Assembly (NCBI GenBank): GCA_009733715.1
Contig: WMKJ01000009.1
Span: forward strand, 62,001-126,000
DNA length: 64,000 nucleotides
From: Herpomyces periplanetae
Taxonomy: Eukaryota > Ascomycota > Laboulbeniomycetes > Herpomycetales > Herpomycetaceae
Direction of reading: 5' to 3'
Shown: one piece after another, positions 42,701 through 53,779 of the stretch
Layout of the letters: each line of letters opens with the position of its first letter
How positions within the stretch are numbered: the first letter of the stretch is position 1
Position numbers and translations under genes: made by a program
Notes under the pieces: generated by a model
The model's input: the letters and a program-made list of their open reading frames with translations, nothing else
Database searches by the model: none
What the model was told of the DNA's origin: nothing

Positions 42701-45339
42701 ATGAAATACTTTTACCCCAGTGCAGCTTTTATTCCAATAGTCTCAGCAAATATCATATTCAATTACGTTCAGCCTACATGCGATTTATCTAGCAATTCAA
42801 CCCAATATTCATGTCTCCGCGGTCAGATTTGTCAAGCTAACGGAGTGTAAGTGTACTGTCTCTTCAATTATTTCCAATAACGTTCACATCGATCAGACCT
42901 ACCCCCAAAATCTTTCATACGCTCACTTATATGCGAGTAAATAATTTTCGTTGGCCACCAAATGCTAATTCATTCTATTCTATTCGCATAATCTCGTCCC
43001 AAACAGATGTTTAGCAGTCCGCGATAATATTGAATCGTTGAATAAGGCTAGCGCTTTCAGTTCAACGTTAAACTGCAATCAACTCACCCAAGGTACTCCT
43101 AATCAATGGAATAACAATGAATCAGTAATAGTCTCTTGCCTAACTAAGACCGAGTAAGTTTAAAATGCTCACACTTGCCAGACTATTGGCATGATCTACT
43201 CAAGCTTCTTAACGTAAAGTCCTCTCTGTATTAATTCAATTTGTTACTAACACACAACTCATTAGCGTGAACGAGGGAAATGAAAAAAAATTTACGGATA
43301 GTTGGACACACTTTTTACAGGGCAGTAAAAGTATCCCATCAATTAACACCTTTGCGCAAATTCAAGTTGAAAACGACGCAAGTGATGACAGTGATGAAGC
43401 ATCGAAAGGAGATGCCATCGGTAGCATTGAAAGAGATGCGACTGTTGGCAATGGTAAAGTTAAACCTGGCGAACAAATTACTAAACCTAAAGACCCGATT
43501 GGGAAACCCAATAACCAAAATAATCCTTACAATAATAGCTCTTCGACGTTAACTACAACGGATGGAACATGTGGTGCTAAGTACGGGTACAGATTCTGTG
43601 GTAATTGGGCAGCTGGATCGTGTTGCAGTATGTACGGGTACTGTGGTAAAAGTGAAGCGCATTGTGGACTAGGCTGTCAGTCTGGTCCTTGTTTAGGTGC
43701 TGCTGGTCTAGTACAAAGTCAAGGACCTAAAGCCGCTAAAGTTAATGGATTTCCCGGGAATTTTCGAGTAGTCGGATCGTCCAAAGTCCCCGTCATGCAT
43801 GCCGCTGTTATGCCTAACGGAAGAGTTGCATTTTTGGATAAGGTAGAAAACTATACGGAAATTCGTTTGGCTAATGGTCAATTTGCCTACTCTGTTGAAT
43901 GGGACCCTGTTACTCAAGAAATTGTACCCTTGCCATATAAAACTAATGCATTTTGCTCAGGAGGTGGGTTTCTAGCTGACGGAACTCTCGTATCAGTTGG
44001 GGGGAATGGTCCTTTAATGCACGTTGATACCACGGTTGGAGATGGTTTTAGTGCTATCAGGTACCTTAAGCGAAGCATGAGAAGTGGATTTTCCGATGGA
44101 AGTGGATGGATTGAAGATGATAGAGTCAAATTGACCAGCGCTAGATGGTACCCGAGCTTCCAAATTCTACCGGATAAGCGGTCTTTCGTCGTATCAGGGT
44201 CCAAAAATGGGCTTGATCCGGGAAATCCCGTTAACAATAATCCTACTTATGAGATTTTGAATAAGGATGGCGTTAGCGAAGGAAATACCTATACCATGGA
44301 CATTCTGGTAAGAAATCAGCCATATTATATGTATCCTTTTCTTCACCTGTTGAAAGATGGAAATTTGTTCGTTTTTGTGGCAAAATCTTCCCAATTATTT
44401 GACGTTTCAAGGAATGCCGTAATACGCGATTACGATGAACTCCCGGGCGACTTTCGTACTTATCCAAACACTGGATCATCCGTACTTTTACCCTTAACAT
44501 CCAAAAATGATTGGGAACCTGAAGTTTTAGTTTGTGGTGGTGGTCCGTACCAAAGTCTTGATGCTCCGACCGATTCCACGTGTGGAAGAATAGCTCCTTT
44601 GTCCACCAAACCCGGTGGTGCTAAATGGCAAATTGAGTCTATGCCAGACAGTCGCTGTATGGTAGAGGCAGTATTATTACCAGATGGAACATCTCTATGG
44701 CTTAACGGAGCTCACCGTGGCGCTCAAGGTTTCGAATTAGCTAGTGATCCAGCCTTAACTGCTTTACTATATGACCCCGAAATGCCTGCAGGTGAAAGAT
44801 TTACAATCGATGCATCGACAAGTATTGCAAGATTGTATCATTCTGTTGCACTACTTTTATTAGATGGAACTGTTTTGGTTGGTGGAAGTAATCCAGTTGA
44901 GCAACCTATACTACAGTCAACTAAAGAAAAAGAGTTTGTAACGGAATTTCGACTCGAGATATATACACCTCCATACTTGTCGGGACAAAATGCCAAGTTA
45001 AGACCGACTGATGTTAGCCTTTCCAATACTAACATGTTAACTGTTCAATCCACGAAAGCACAAGCTGCACAAGCTCCATTTTGGGTAAACTTTGCCACCC
45101 ATGAAAATTCCACCGACGTAAAAATTTCCCTGATATACGGAGGATATGTTACGCATAGTTTACACATGGGTCAAAGGTTGGTCTATCTTGATCATACAGG
45201 ATTTAAACCGGGTTATACACGACAACGTTTAATGGTTCAACCTCCTCCCAATTTGAACATAGCTCCTCCCGGTCCATACATGTTGTTTGTAGTGGTGAAC
45301 GGAATTCCGAGTCATGGTCAAATGATTATGGTGGCATAA
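42701..45339 (+). CDS. Glyoxal oxidase (copper radical oxidase) with chitin-binding module
   Basis: This is a secreted copper radical oxidase that oxidises simple aldehydes to acids and makes hydrogen peroxide. Exons 42701-42846, 43007-43153 and 43266-45339 give about 788 residues. A hydrophobic N-terminus (FIPIVSANIIF) suggests a signal peptide. A Cys-rich region (SCLRGQICQANGVC) and a spacer precede a type 1 chitin-binding domain (YRFCGNWAAGSCCSMYGYCG). The catalytic part has the radical Cys in NAFCSGGGFLADG, the cross-linked Tyr in SARWYPSF, copper ligands in ARLYHSVALLL and GGYVTHSLHMGQR, and the C-terminal early-set fold. The chitin module suggests action at fungal or insect chitin. Each junction keeps frame and conserved spacing. 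Confidence 0.92.
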
Positions 45340-45868
45340 GACAACGGCACAAATTTGGATATATTTAATCCCTTCAATTAATAATTTGTATAGGAGGGGA
45401 GAAGTAAGGAAGGGTGGAAACGTGTGCAAGCAAGATTAATTGACGTGAGTGCGTTCAAGTTGCTGCTGGAGTTGATGTTAAACTATAATATACTTTCATC
45501 CCTACACCCACCGATGCACACGTCTTTTGTCGATGCATTCACTGCAACTCTTTAACTGGATTGTTTATTGACTATATGTATTTGCGTAAATGGATGTTTA
45601 AACGTTTGAAATGCTGTGTAGGGTGTGTGTGTGCTAAGGAGTATCGGCTTGTTTGTCTCTTATCTTTCCAAATCATCATATCCTATTCATTATTTTTTCC
45701 AAATCTACTTTGAATCATTTGTTAATGTTAATTTATACTTCATTAATATTACCTCATGTCAATACTTAATTTCAACAGCACATTTCTCTTTATACCGGCC
45801 AAATCCCTCCGTAGGCCAGCTCAACTCTATACATTATGAGCTAATCGTGTATAGCCATCGCCATTTGG
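45340..45868. other. Shared 3' region of glyoxal oxidase and ZUO1
   Basis: These 529 T-rich bases lie between two convergent stop codons. A short GT-rich run is at about 45620-45632. No gene is seen. Confidence 0.5.
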
Positions 45869-47409
45869 CTAATCTATATTCATGGCTTCCCTCATCTCTC
45901 GTACCGCTGTCTCCTCTAATTTCCCTGTTGACACAATCCTGTCAACCTCTCCACAAATTACCCGGTTAATAGCCTCCTGTTTGTCCCCCTCTACGTTAAG
46001 TCTTTCTACTAACATGGCCAGATCGTCCGGTTCAATCACACTCAACATCAACTCTACTCCATTCATTATCACATCCTCCTTTGCACCAGCATTGGCATCA
46101 TACTGACCACTACTATCAGTAGGCAATGAGGATTTAGACGATAGTAATAATGGTAGTACGTCCTTGACGCGAGCCCGTACTACCCGTTTATTCTTTTTGA
46201 CCGCCGTTTTAGCCGCTTCTTTAACCCGTTTGTTGGCAGCACGTTCAAGTTTCGCCGCTTCGGCCGCTGCAGCTTCGGCCGCTGCTTTAGCCTCAGCTTG
46301 TTTGGCCTTTTCCAGCTCTTCTTGTTCGGCTAATTTGCGCGCTTCCGCTTCCTTTTCATCTTTCCAACGTGTCTTCCGCGCATTTTTCTCCGCGCGAAAC
46401 CGGTTTATACGCTCGTCATTTTTCATAGCTCGGTCTATCAGGCTAATCAAGCGGCTTTTATCCTCCGTTTTCTTTTTCTTGCGTGAATTTTGATTCTTCT
46501 TTTCAACGTAACGCTTTCGCTCTCGATTCTCTCCATCGTCTGCTACATCTTCATCCTCGTACTCAAACGTTCGCCAACTGTCAAAGTTGTACCAAAAATT
46601 ATAAAAGTTCTCCACTTCTTCACGTCCGCTACTTTCATCCCCAAATTTGGGAACGGGCTGCCGATTCGAAAAACGAGCTTCTGATTCAAACACTTTCGAC
46701 CATAGTGTGTAATAGTTTTCTTTAGATAGCTCAAGCTCACTAGGTGGTGTAACATTGGCTAATTTATCCACTGAATCATACTGCCGCCGTTTCACGGGAT
46801 CCAACAGAATTTCAGTTGCTTTTTGTATACACTTGAAAAATGAATCATCGTCGTCCCCCCCTAAGGCTGCTTTTTTGTCTGGATGATGTCGTAAGATCTT
46901 TTTTCGATTCGCCTTTCTAATTTGCTCTTCCGTAGCTCTATACCTTAGTCTTGACAACCCTAAAATTGCGTAATGATCTTGATTCTGCAAGTCATTTGTG
47001 TATATAAGTATGAATTTTTGTGTGAGAAAATTAATTTATCATCCACGAGGCTGTTGTCATTGTGAAGCACAATTACCTCATTAACCGTACTAACCTTCCA
47101 ATTCATGGGATCTGAACTTAAGAGTAACGGAGTTTCCTCTTCACTTTGCTCGTCCGTGTTTTCCATTGCACTTGACGATTTTGAATTGGGTAACGTTGTA
47201 TTATCATGCAACAGTACTTTAGCATCCTCGGTGATTAAATGTTCCTTTGGATCTAGTTGATCCTTAATTATTTCGTAGTATGCTTCGCCCACCGGCTCAA
47301 TCTTACGCATTATCGGTTTCGTTATATTGTTGTAAATCTTATACTGTTTACCCTCTTCCCAATCCGGTGGTATCGGAGGCAAGTTACTTGCCGAGATGTG
47401 TATTTCCAT
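45869..47409 (-). CDS. ZUO1: Ribosome-associated J-domain chaperone Zuotin
   Basis: Zuotin is the Hsp40 partner of Ssz1 in the ribosome-associated complex at the tunnel exit. Exons on the minus strand are 47409-47095 and 46984-45869, about 476 residues. The N-terminal block RKIEPVGEAYYE and LLLSSDPMNWK joins NQDHYAILGLSRLRYRATEE of the J domain, with the HPD motif in RHHPDKK. Next come the Zuotin homology region (NFYNFWYNFDSWRTFEY), a long Lys/Ala/Glu helix that binds the ribosome, and a C-terminal four-helix bundle. There is no SANT domain, as usual in fungi. The start MEIHISASNLPPIPPDW fits fungal relatives. A (GT)7 tract lies 100 bases upstream and a 29-base palindrome about 360 bases upstream. 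Confidence 0.95.
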
Positions 47410-47508
47410 TTTGGTAAACGAGTCTTTAAGTTTTACTTTACCCAAAAATTTGCAAGTCGATGAATATGATGAAATTTCCCTTTGCGTCGGCCAACGACTA
47501 AGGGGGAA

Positions 47509-47522
47509 GTGTGTGTGTGTGT
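47509..47522. repeat. (GT)7 microsatellite
   Basis: Seven GT units lie 100 bases upstream of the ZUO1 start codon, next to a possible CTTAG acceptor on the minus strand, so it may sit in a 5' leader or leader intron. Confidence 0.8.
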
Positions 47523-47766
47523 TTAAAAGTTGAGATATGTTAGTTAATTTAGTAATAATTTTTGTCGTATTATTTATTCTCCACCACACACTCGTGTAAA
47601 CTTGAATTAAAATTCTCTTGTTGTAGTATTGAGCGAAGCTGATTAAAAATAGAGCATAACTTGCCTTGCTCAACCCCACCTGTTTAAAACGCCATGTATC
47701 GATGAAATCCGTCCAACTCAAGCAATTATAATTGATGAAGTGTGGTCACGATTGCAATACGACCCC

Positions 47767-47795
47767 TAATCGTATCAGCTGAGCTGATACGATTA
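47767..47795. repeat. 29-base near-perfect palindrome
   Basis: Two 14-base arms, TAATCGTATCAGCT at 47767-47780 and its exact complement at 47782-47795, flank a single base. The arms could form a hairpin or a double site for a dimeric protein. It lies about 360 bases upstream of ZUO1 and at the edge of a gene-poor block. Confidence 0.9.
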
Positions 47796-50702
47796 GCTTA
47801 GCTTGGCTTAGTACAGCATATGTCGTCCCATCCCGACTATGTACTTTCCCATCGTCTCGTCTCTACCACTAGTCATGTCATTTTCGGTCACCCTTTTCGG
47901 CCCATTTATCCATAAAGCCTCATCGTCTCGTCCCGTCTATGTTGAGACCCACGCGTCCGCTCCTGCTTCGGGTTCGTCTCGTCTAGTCTCGTCTACATCC
48001 CAATTTGGTTACTCAAATCAAGCAAACCGACTTGGGCTTTGGCTGCCATTTTGTTGCCTTTACTTCAGCTTCCGCTTCTTGGTTTAATTCACTCTACCTT
48101 CACAAACTTCGCTGACGAAATTTTTTAGTGTCTCGTGAGGGGATTGTTTACGATTGTTTGGTTGACTTACATCTTTGGTCCACTTTACTCTTGTACGTTT
48201 TTCCCCTTTTACCCTCTCGTACCTTTAATTTCCTATACTAAACACATTCTCCCCCTAGCTCTATTTCTTACTCCCTTTCGCTCTTTATCCAGGCTATCTC
48301 ATGTAGATCAGTAATAAATTACAACTTTACAAATATCTCGTTAACTTCTTTGTCTCTTCAACCATACCATAATATCATAAAATTCACTACTCGGGCCATT
48401 TCCGACATGTTACAACGCATAGTCCCCGTATTTAAGCGTACCATCCTCACCCTTTTACTGTACTGCTACTCCATACTTGCGTACTTTTAGATTTCCACCC
48501 GCAGGCTCAGCCGCCGAGTGTTAGTATGCTCAACATCCACTTAATTTGACAGGCAATAACATCTTATTACGCTGTAAACAAGACTTGGCTGAAGTTTGCA
48601 TACGAAAATGTATTAAACGTGACACTCCCTCGTATATTTTACGTAGAACATCAAAGTTTCACTCACATTCCCACTTCACCACTACTAAGTTAGTATTTAG
48701 CACTAACACAATTTTCAAGCCAACACATTATCATATCTTAAAGTATTATCCCAACTGTCAACGTAACTATTCCAAATTCATCCAATATGGAGATTTTGTC
48801 CGCAAATTTTATTTTTTGGAGGAGTAATAATTAATACAAATTATCAGGCCAACACTACCACCACACCATTAACAGAATTGTCAACATACAATTGGTTTAA
48901 TGAACTAGTTTCTCAATTGAATATTGAATTCGTTAAATTGTGTATTCGTACATGTGGAAGTGTCGGGCCAGGCAAACAGATGTGTAATTTAGTTCGTGTA
49001 AATGATTATGCTTGAATTACAACTTCTTTCGGAGTAACACGAGCTCTAAGTTTCTTTGATATTACACCATTAAACGGCAGTGCGACTTTGAAGAATAATC
49101 GTGTAGTCGGTTATTATCCGCACTTGAATAGTGCGCCTTTTGAAAGCCCAGCCCGGCATCTAATCCCATCAATTTTTCACGTAGTCACCAGAAAGATCGA
49201 CCGTAAGGGGGAATGTTGTTGATTCAATCATCGGCCTGACCGTCTATCCTATCTGTTTGTCTGCCAACTTGCCCGCCTTCCCGTCTGTACATCGATGCGT
49301 TACGTTTACAATAACGCAGTACCTCGGACTATTTAGGTCAACCTCACCAAGTGACGTACCGGCCCAATTGACCAAATATTCTCCAATTTGCATTTCCCCT
49401 TCCCTTCTTCCCTAAATCGACAAATGTACACATTGTTTAACTGTTGTGTTAACACATTTCCATCCACAAAGTACAACGGTAGGCATACTTTCGCCACTCT
49501 ATATTCATATTGGTACACAATCCCATGAATTAGCAGTCAGCTTAAGGGGCAGCTTCAAAGCATCGTGTCCCGTTCCGCATTGCATCCCGTCTGTTTAACT
49601 ACTACCAATACATCTATACCATCGCTACTCTCTACTTTGAAATTGGGCTCTTTACCACCATCGTGCATTCGCATTGATAAATGACATGTTAACCTTGTCA
49701 TGTCGAACTTTGCTTTCAAGTGTATCCTTGTATTGCTATAATTACCGTACTATGTATTATGTTTAATATGCATTACTGCCAATTAGCCTGACCGCTCGAG
49801 ACATTTGCCTAAATTGCGTTACAAGTAAACAATAACCACCTTATTTGGAAAGACTGTATTGGCCAGTATACGCACAATTACACTTGCATATATCACGATC
49901 CATGGTCTCCATTAATTAACCCTAAGCTGCTTCCTACCGTACGAATGCCATTAAGCGCCTTTTCACGGTGTTGAGTCTTTATCTCACCGATTAACATCCT
50001 TGTACATTAAACTAGTCTCTTTTTTCTCCATGTTTCGCCCATTACCCATTCGCAAAACTGCTTCAACTTTCCTCATCACCTCAAAATTATCCAGCCTACG
50101 GCTCTTTGCTTTAAATTATCTTATATCTCTACAAATTTCGTACATGATTAGTATTTTCACCAGGCATACCTCCTTGTCCGTGTAAAATACATTTTCTAAT
50201 GTTCTAACTAGTCCAGCTTCCTTAACCCAGTTCAACGTGACCGAGTTAAATTCACTAATCGCACAAGCACCTTTCACTGTCCTCTTTTTATCAATTTTCT
50301 CTCTACCCTCTGCGTATACTCTTGCACTCGTTTCACAACATTATTTTGACATGTGTTGTAGTGCTGATCATGTTAATTTACTGAGTGTAAATAAAATTTC
50401 AACGTACATCCGTAAGATATGTTATCATTTTGTTGTATGAGTACACAAATATTTTTATGCATACACAAGCGCAGCGCGCTTGCACTTCTATACTGATGCA
50501 TCTACAACGCCGGTATTAGCTATATCTTGACTCAGTACATTCCCATGGGTCAAGTTGCGCAAACATGGTTTACCTCTTCTGTCGTATTTCTCATCACAAT
50601 CTCGCATCCTCGCCTTACTGTGGATTCTTAAATTTGTTAGTGGGCTTACACAACAATCCTGCGGATGAGTTTACTCACTCTATAGGAATTCATCCTCAAT
50701 TC

Positions 50703-50718
50703 TATATCAGCTGATATA
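50703..50718. repeat. Perfect 16-base palindrome
   Basis: TATATCAGCTGATATA reads the same on both strands. Its core TATCAGCTGA is also in the left arm and centre of the 47767-47795 palindrome. Confidence 0.9.
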
Positions 50719-51538
50719 AACTGCCTTAAATCAATGGCGTTTGCTGCCCACGCATACGATAATACGTATAAAGTTACCCGACATAAACGCCCAAGTACCA
50801 TGGAAGCTATAAACTCTACCCTGCTATACCATCTACAAGATAATCTGCTCATCACTCCTTAGTAAAACAGCCTTCCAACTCCACATTACATACAATTGGA
50901 TAGTCAATTGGAGGGGGGTTGTTATTTTGTACGTTTATACTGCTACCATTTTGTTCGCTGGTTAATCTGCCTACCACCAATCCATTTACACTACCAAATT
51001 AATACTAACGACAAATAAGGAGCGCGTGTAACCGATCCGGATATTTCAGCTTTCTAACACATTTGTTAGCCGCTGACAGTCGAGAAAATCATCTTTCCTC
51101 TTGACTCTACGTTAGTTATCTAGCCATATATGTTCCATGTAATTCGCCGACATGCTTTTAAATCCATTTCAAGTTGACCATTTGTTTTCCTCTTTTTCCC
51201 CACTTGTGCAAATTCCTTTCTTACAATATGTACGAAACCTGCCAAATATTCCTTAACCTGATTCTCAAGGTCAAATGCGTATTCTTCACATTATACCGTC
51301 TTGCTTTGTTTGTCGGATTTTCTCGACCACATGAGATCTTGTTTAAAGTTGAGTAATTTGTTACCTTTCCGCATAATTCCATTTTACATTTAATTAACCA
51401 CACATTAATCCATTTAATATTCCGTATTAGCGTACTTTTAATTGTATGGCCCCATGCAGACTTTCCATGAACAAGTATTATTTGACATACATTGTACATA
51501 GCGAAATATTGTCATGGATTGGTTTAGATTGAATTAAA

Positions 51539-51557
51539 CAACACAACACAACACAAA
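51539..51557. repeat. (CAACA)n microsatellite
   Basis: Just under four units of CAACA in tandem, in the gene-poor block. Confidence 0.8.
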
Positions 51558-52374
51558 GTTCCCTTTTCTTCATTGTTTACGCTATTATTACACTTCCCTA
51601 CAACACAGAAGCAATCCAGCCCTAGTCCCCCAAGTAAACCCTGCATTCAGCTTGAATTTTATCCCAATAACTCTCGTCTAACAATCATCAAGCGGATCTT
51701 TGCCAACTACAACAACAATTATGGTGCATCGTGGACATTTCCGTTTGCTTGAAAATAAGTTTTGTATTGATGAGAAATACATCAAATTATATTATCATTT
51801 TATTACTCTGTGCTAAATGAAAATATCTGCTGCTCGTTACTTCATGGCAGTATACATTAACTTTTATTGAGTAAGTTTCTCTAGGCATAAATGCTACTGC
51901 AGCTTTGATTTTAAATATACATGTTTTGGGGAGTGTTTTTAGTGGTATTGGTCGTTAGCACTGGTTCGCAATGTATAACCAGCCTGGAATAAACATCACT
52001 ATACCAATTGTATGCTACAACAATAATGGACCTTTATACGTTACGTTAAGCCCAATGTGTGTGGTCAACTTTACATCATCAACTGATAAAATTTAAACTT
52101 CAGGCCATCGTAAAGGACTCTGAAGCCTAGCTCATTATCGACTTAGTAATTTCTGAAGTACCTCATAATTCAAATGTAATGTGGAAGTAACCCAACCCGA
52201 AGTACGAAGCCGGGTTTTAATAGTCCGTGAACGTCTTTAAAAATGCAGAACGCTTACTAGATGTTTACCTGAAGTTCACATGCGGAAATATTTGACCTAT
52301 CGGTTGTTAAAAGTACAATGTATCACGGCATTGTGATGTATCTATGTTGTTGTGTGGACATTATGGTACGTACG

Positions 52375-52398
52375 AATGTGTGCATGTATGCACACATT
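52375..52398. repeat. Hairpin with 11-base arms
   Basis: AATGTGTGCAT and its exact complement are separated by two bases. It lies about 530 bases before MZM1, without a T-run that would suggest a terminator. Confidence 0.85.
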
Positions 52399-52923
52399 AG
52401 AGTAAAGCCATCAATCATACATCAGTCATTATCTTAAATAAGGTTCATCATATTAAATATAACAAGCTGCCTATCAGAGAGCGGATGATAAGCTTAGTAT
52501 AATACAAACATCAGTTCATCACAAATACTACGCAGCTGATTAACACGTAAAAGTACATATCGCCGTTCTACGTGTCACTCAATACACGTTTATAAATGTT
52601 AACCCGAGCTGAGGAGCTAAGGATAGGAATTCAAATATTTCCAAGTTGTCTTCTAAGAGTTAATTAGTCCCACTCTAACAACACTCTAAATGCTTAAACT
52701 TGTCAACTTTAATCGTTTATTCTCCATTTTCTTCCAAATTTATTTTCCCCTTTCGGCAGAGTCATGCCGGCCCGACTGATTTCCCGAGAAGTGTTGGAGG
52801 AGCTTATGTAATCGGCGTGAAGTTCCGCGTGCGTCAGAAAATGAGCCGATTGTAGGAAGGATTAGCGAGTCAAGAGATTGATAAATTCAAGGGTATTACT
52901 ATTGTTATCATCGAATGGATTAA

Positions 52924-53396
52924 ATGGCACTTTCAGCATATAGGGACGTAATTCGTTCTATCCGTAAAACATTTCAAGGCATGTGTAAAGGGAAAATTAT
53001 GGATTTCAAACAGATTGAATTATTGAAAAACGAGTATGTGCTAACGTGAGGATAGGAGACAGTTTAAGACTTAATGCTGCCCTTACCCAAGCTAGAGTGA
53101 AATTTGAAGAGAACAAAAACATTGTGCCTGACAGTTCACACGCTGCTGAGTATATTAAGCATGCAAAGGCCGTAGCGAGAATATTACGAGAAAACATTGT
53201 TCAAGGACGCGCCGTAGATCAAAATTTTACGCATTACAGTATGACAAACTTTTTTAACATACGCTCACTCCTCAATGGCAAAAACTTTTTAACTAATTTT
53301 GCTTCGAATGTTAATGCAGAACTTCGATTTCACGAATACACACAACTTAAGAGTAATAACTCATTCCGGAGTGGGGGCTGCTGCTCAGTGACATAG
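52924..53396 (+). CDS. MZM1: LYR-motif complex III assembly factor MZM1/LYRM7
   Basis: Mzm1 is a matrix LYR protein that stabilises the Rieske iron-sulphur protein before it enters complex III. Three small exons, 52924-52982, 53051-53238 and 53320-53396, give 107 residues, the expected size. Exon 1 begins MALSAYRDVIRSIRKTF with the LYR-type SAYR motif. Exon 2 continues GDSLRLNAALTQARVKFEEN and ends ARILRENIVQGRAV. The second splice restores YKLRFHEYTQLKSNN, the family's C-terminal motif; reading through that intron stays in frame but loses it. The first donor is GTGTAA, a weaker match. It stands apart from the 5 kb block upstream. Confidence 0.87.
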
Positions 53397-53779
53397 CAAA
53401 GGTTTATCGGCGGCGCACTTCTACCAGTCAACTTAGTACTAGTTACTCCTACCAATATTCTTCCAGTATTAGCAGCCGTATGTTGACGAGCCATAGCCGA
53501 CGCGTATCGTATCTGCCGTTGAATTTGCTTGCCCCAGCATATTATCTTGCACGAAATTTCCGTAATCGCCCGCGTCTGCGGTTTTAAAAAATATCACATG
53601 ATAAAGTGAAAAAGTTTGGGTGAACAAAAGGCTTTGTTTGAAAAAGATGGTGACTGGGTAACTAAACTTGGTGCACCAGGAAATATATCTTCAAGCGGTT
53701 TCGACTGAGCAAGGGAAAAATTTTAATAGGAATTTATTTTGCGCGCACGTACGCGTGAACGTGTTAACGGGTGAAAGCA
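53397..53779. promoter_or_regulatory. SLT11 promoter region
   Basis: A 383-base spacer carries ATCACATGAT at 53593-53602 (an E-box variant) and an alternating tract GCGCGCACGTACGCGTG at 53741-53757, ending 22 bases before the SLT11 start codon. Confidence 0.5.

Larger units (their letters stand above)
47796..52923. other. Gene-poor 5 kb block
   Basis: No open frame exceeds about 93 codons and none has a recognisable motif. The block starts with a TCGTCTCGTC-rich stretch (47820-48000). It holds a perfect 16-base palindrome at 50703-50718, a (CAACA)n run at 51539-51557 and a hairpin at 52375-52398. I see no terminal repeats, transposase or reverse transcriptase. It could be a regulatory or structural region, a non-coding RNA locus or decayed DNA. 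Confidence 0.4.

Noticed and set aside
46164-46493. 109-codon plus-strand frame
   Set aside because: It is the antisense shadow of the Ala/Lys/Glu helix of ZUO1.
52375-52398. Hairpin as a terminator
   Set aside because: There is no T-run and no gene ending nearby, and intrinsic terminators are not used by RNA polymerase II.
47796-52923. Gene-poor block as a mobile element
   Set aside because: I saw no terminal repeats, target-site duplication, transposase, integrase or reverse-transcriptase motif.
52976-53050. GC-AG intron for MZM1 exon 1
   Set aside because: A donor at 52983 (GTGTAA) keeps frame and gives the family sequence, so a rare GC donor is not required.
53239-53319. MZM1 read straight through its second intron
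   Set aside because: The frame stays open, but splicing restores YKLRFHEYT, the conserved end of the family, and both splice sites are good.
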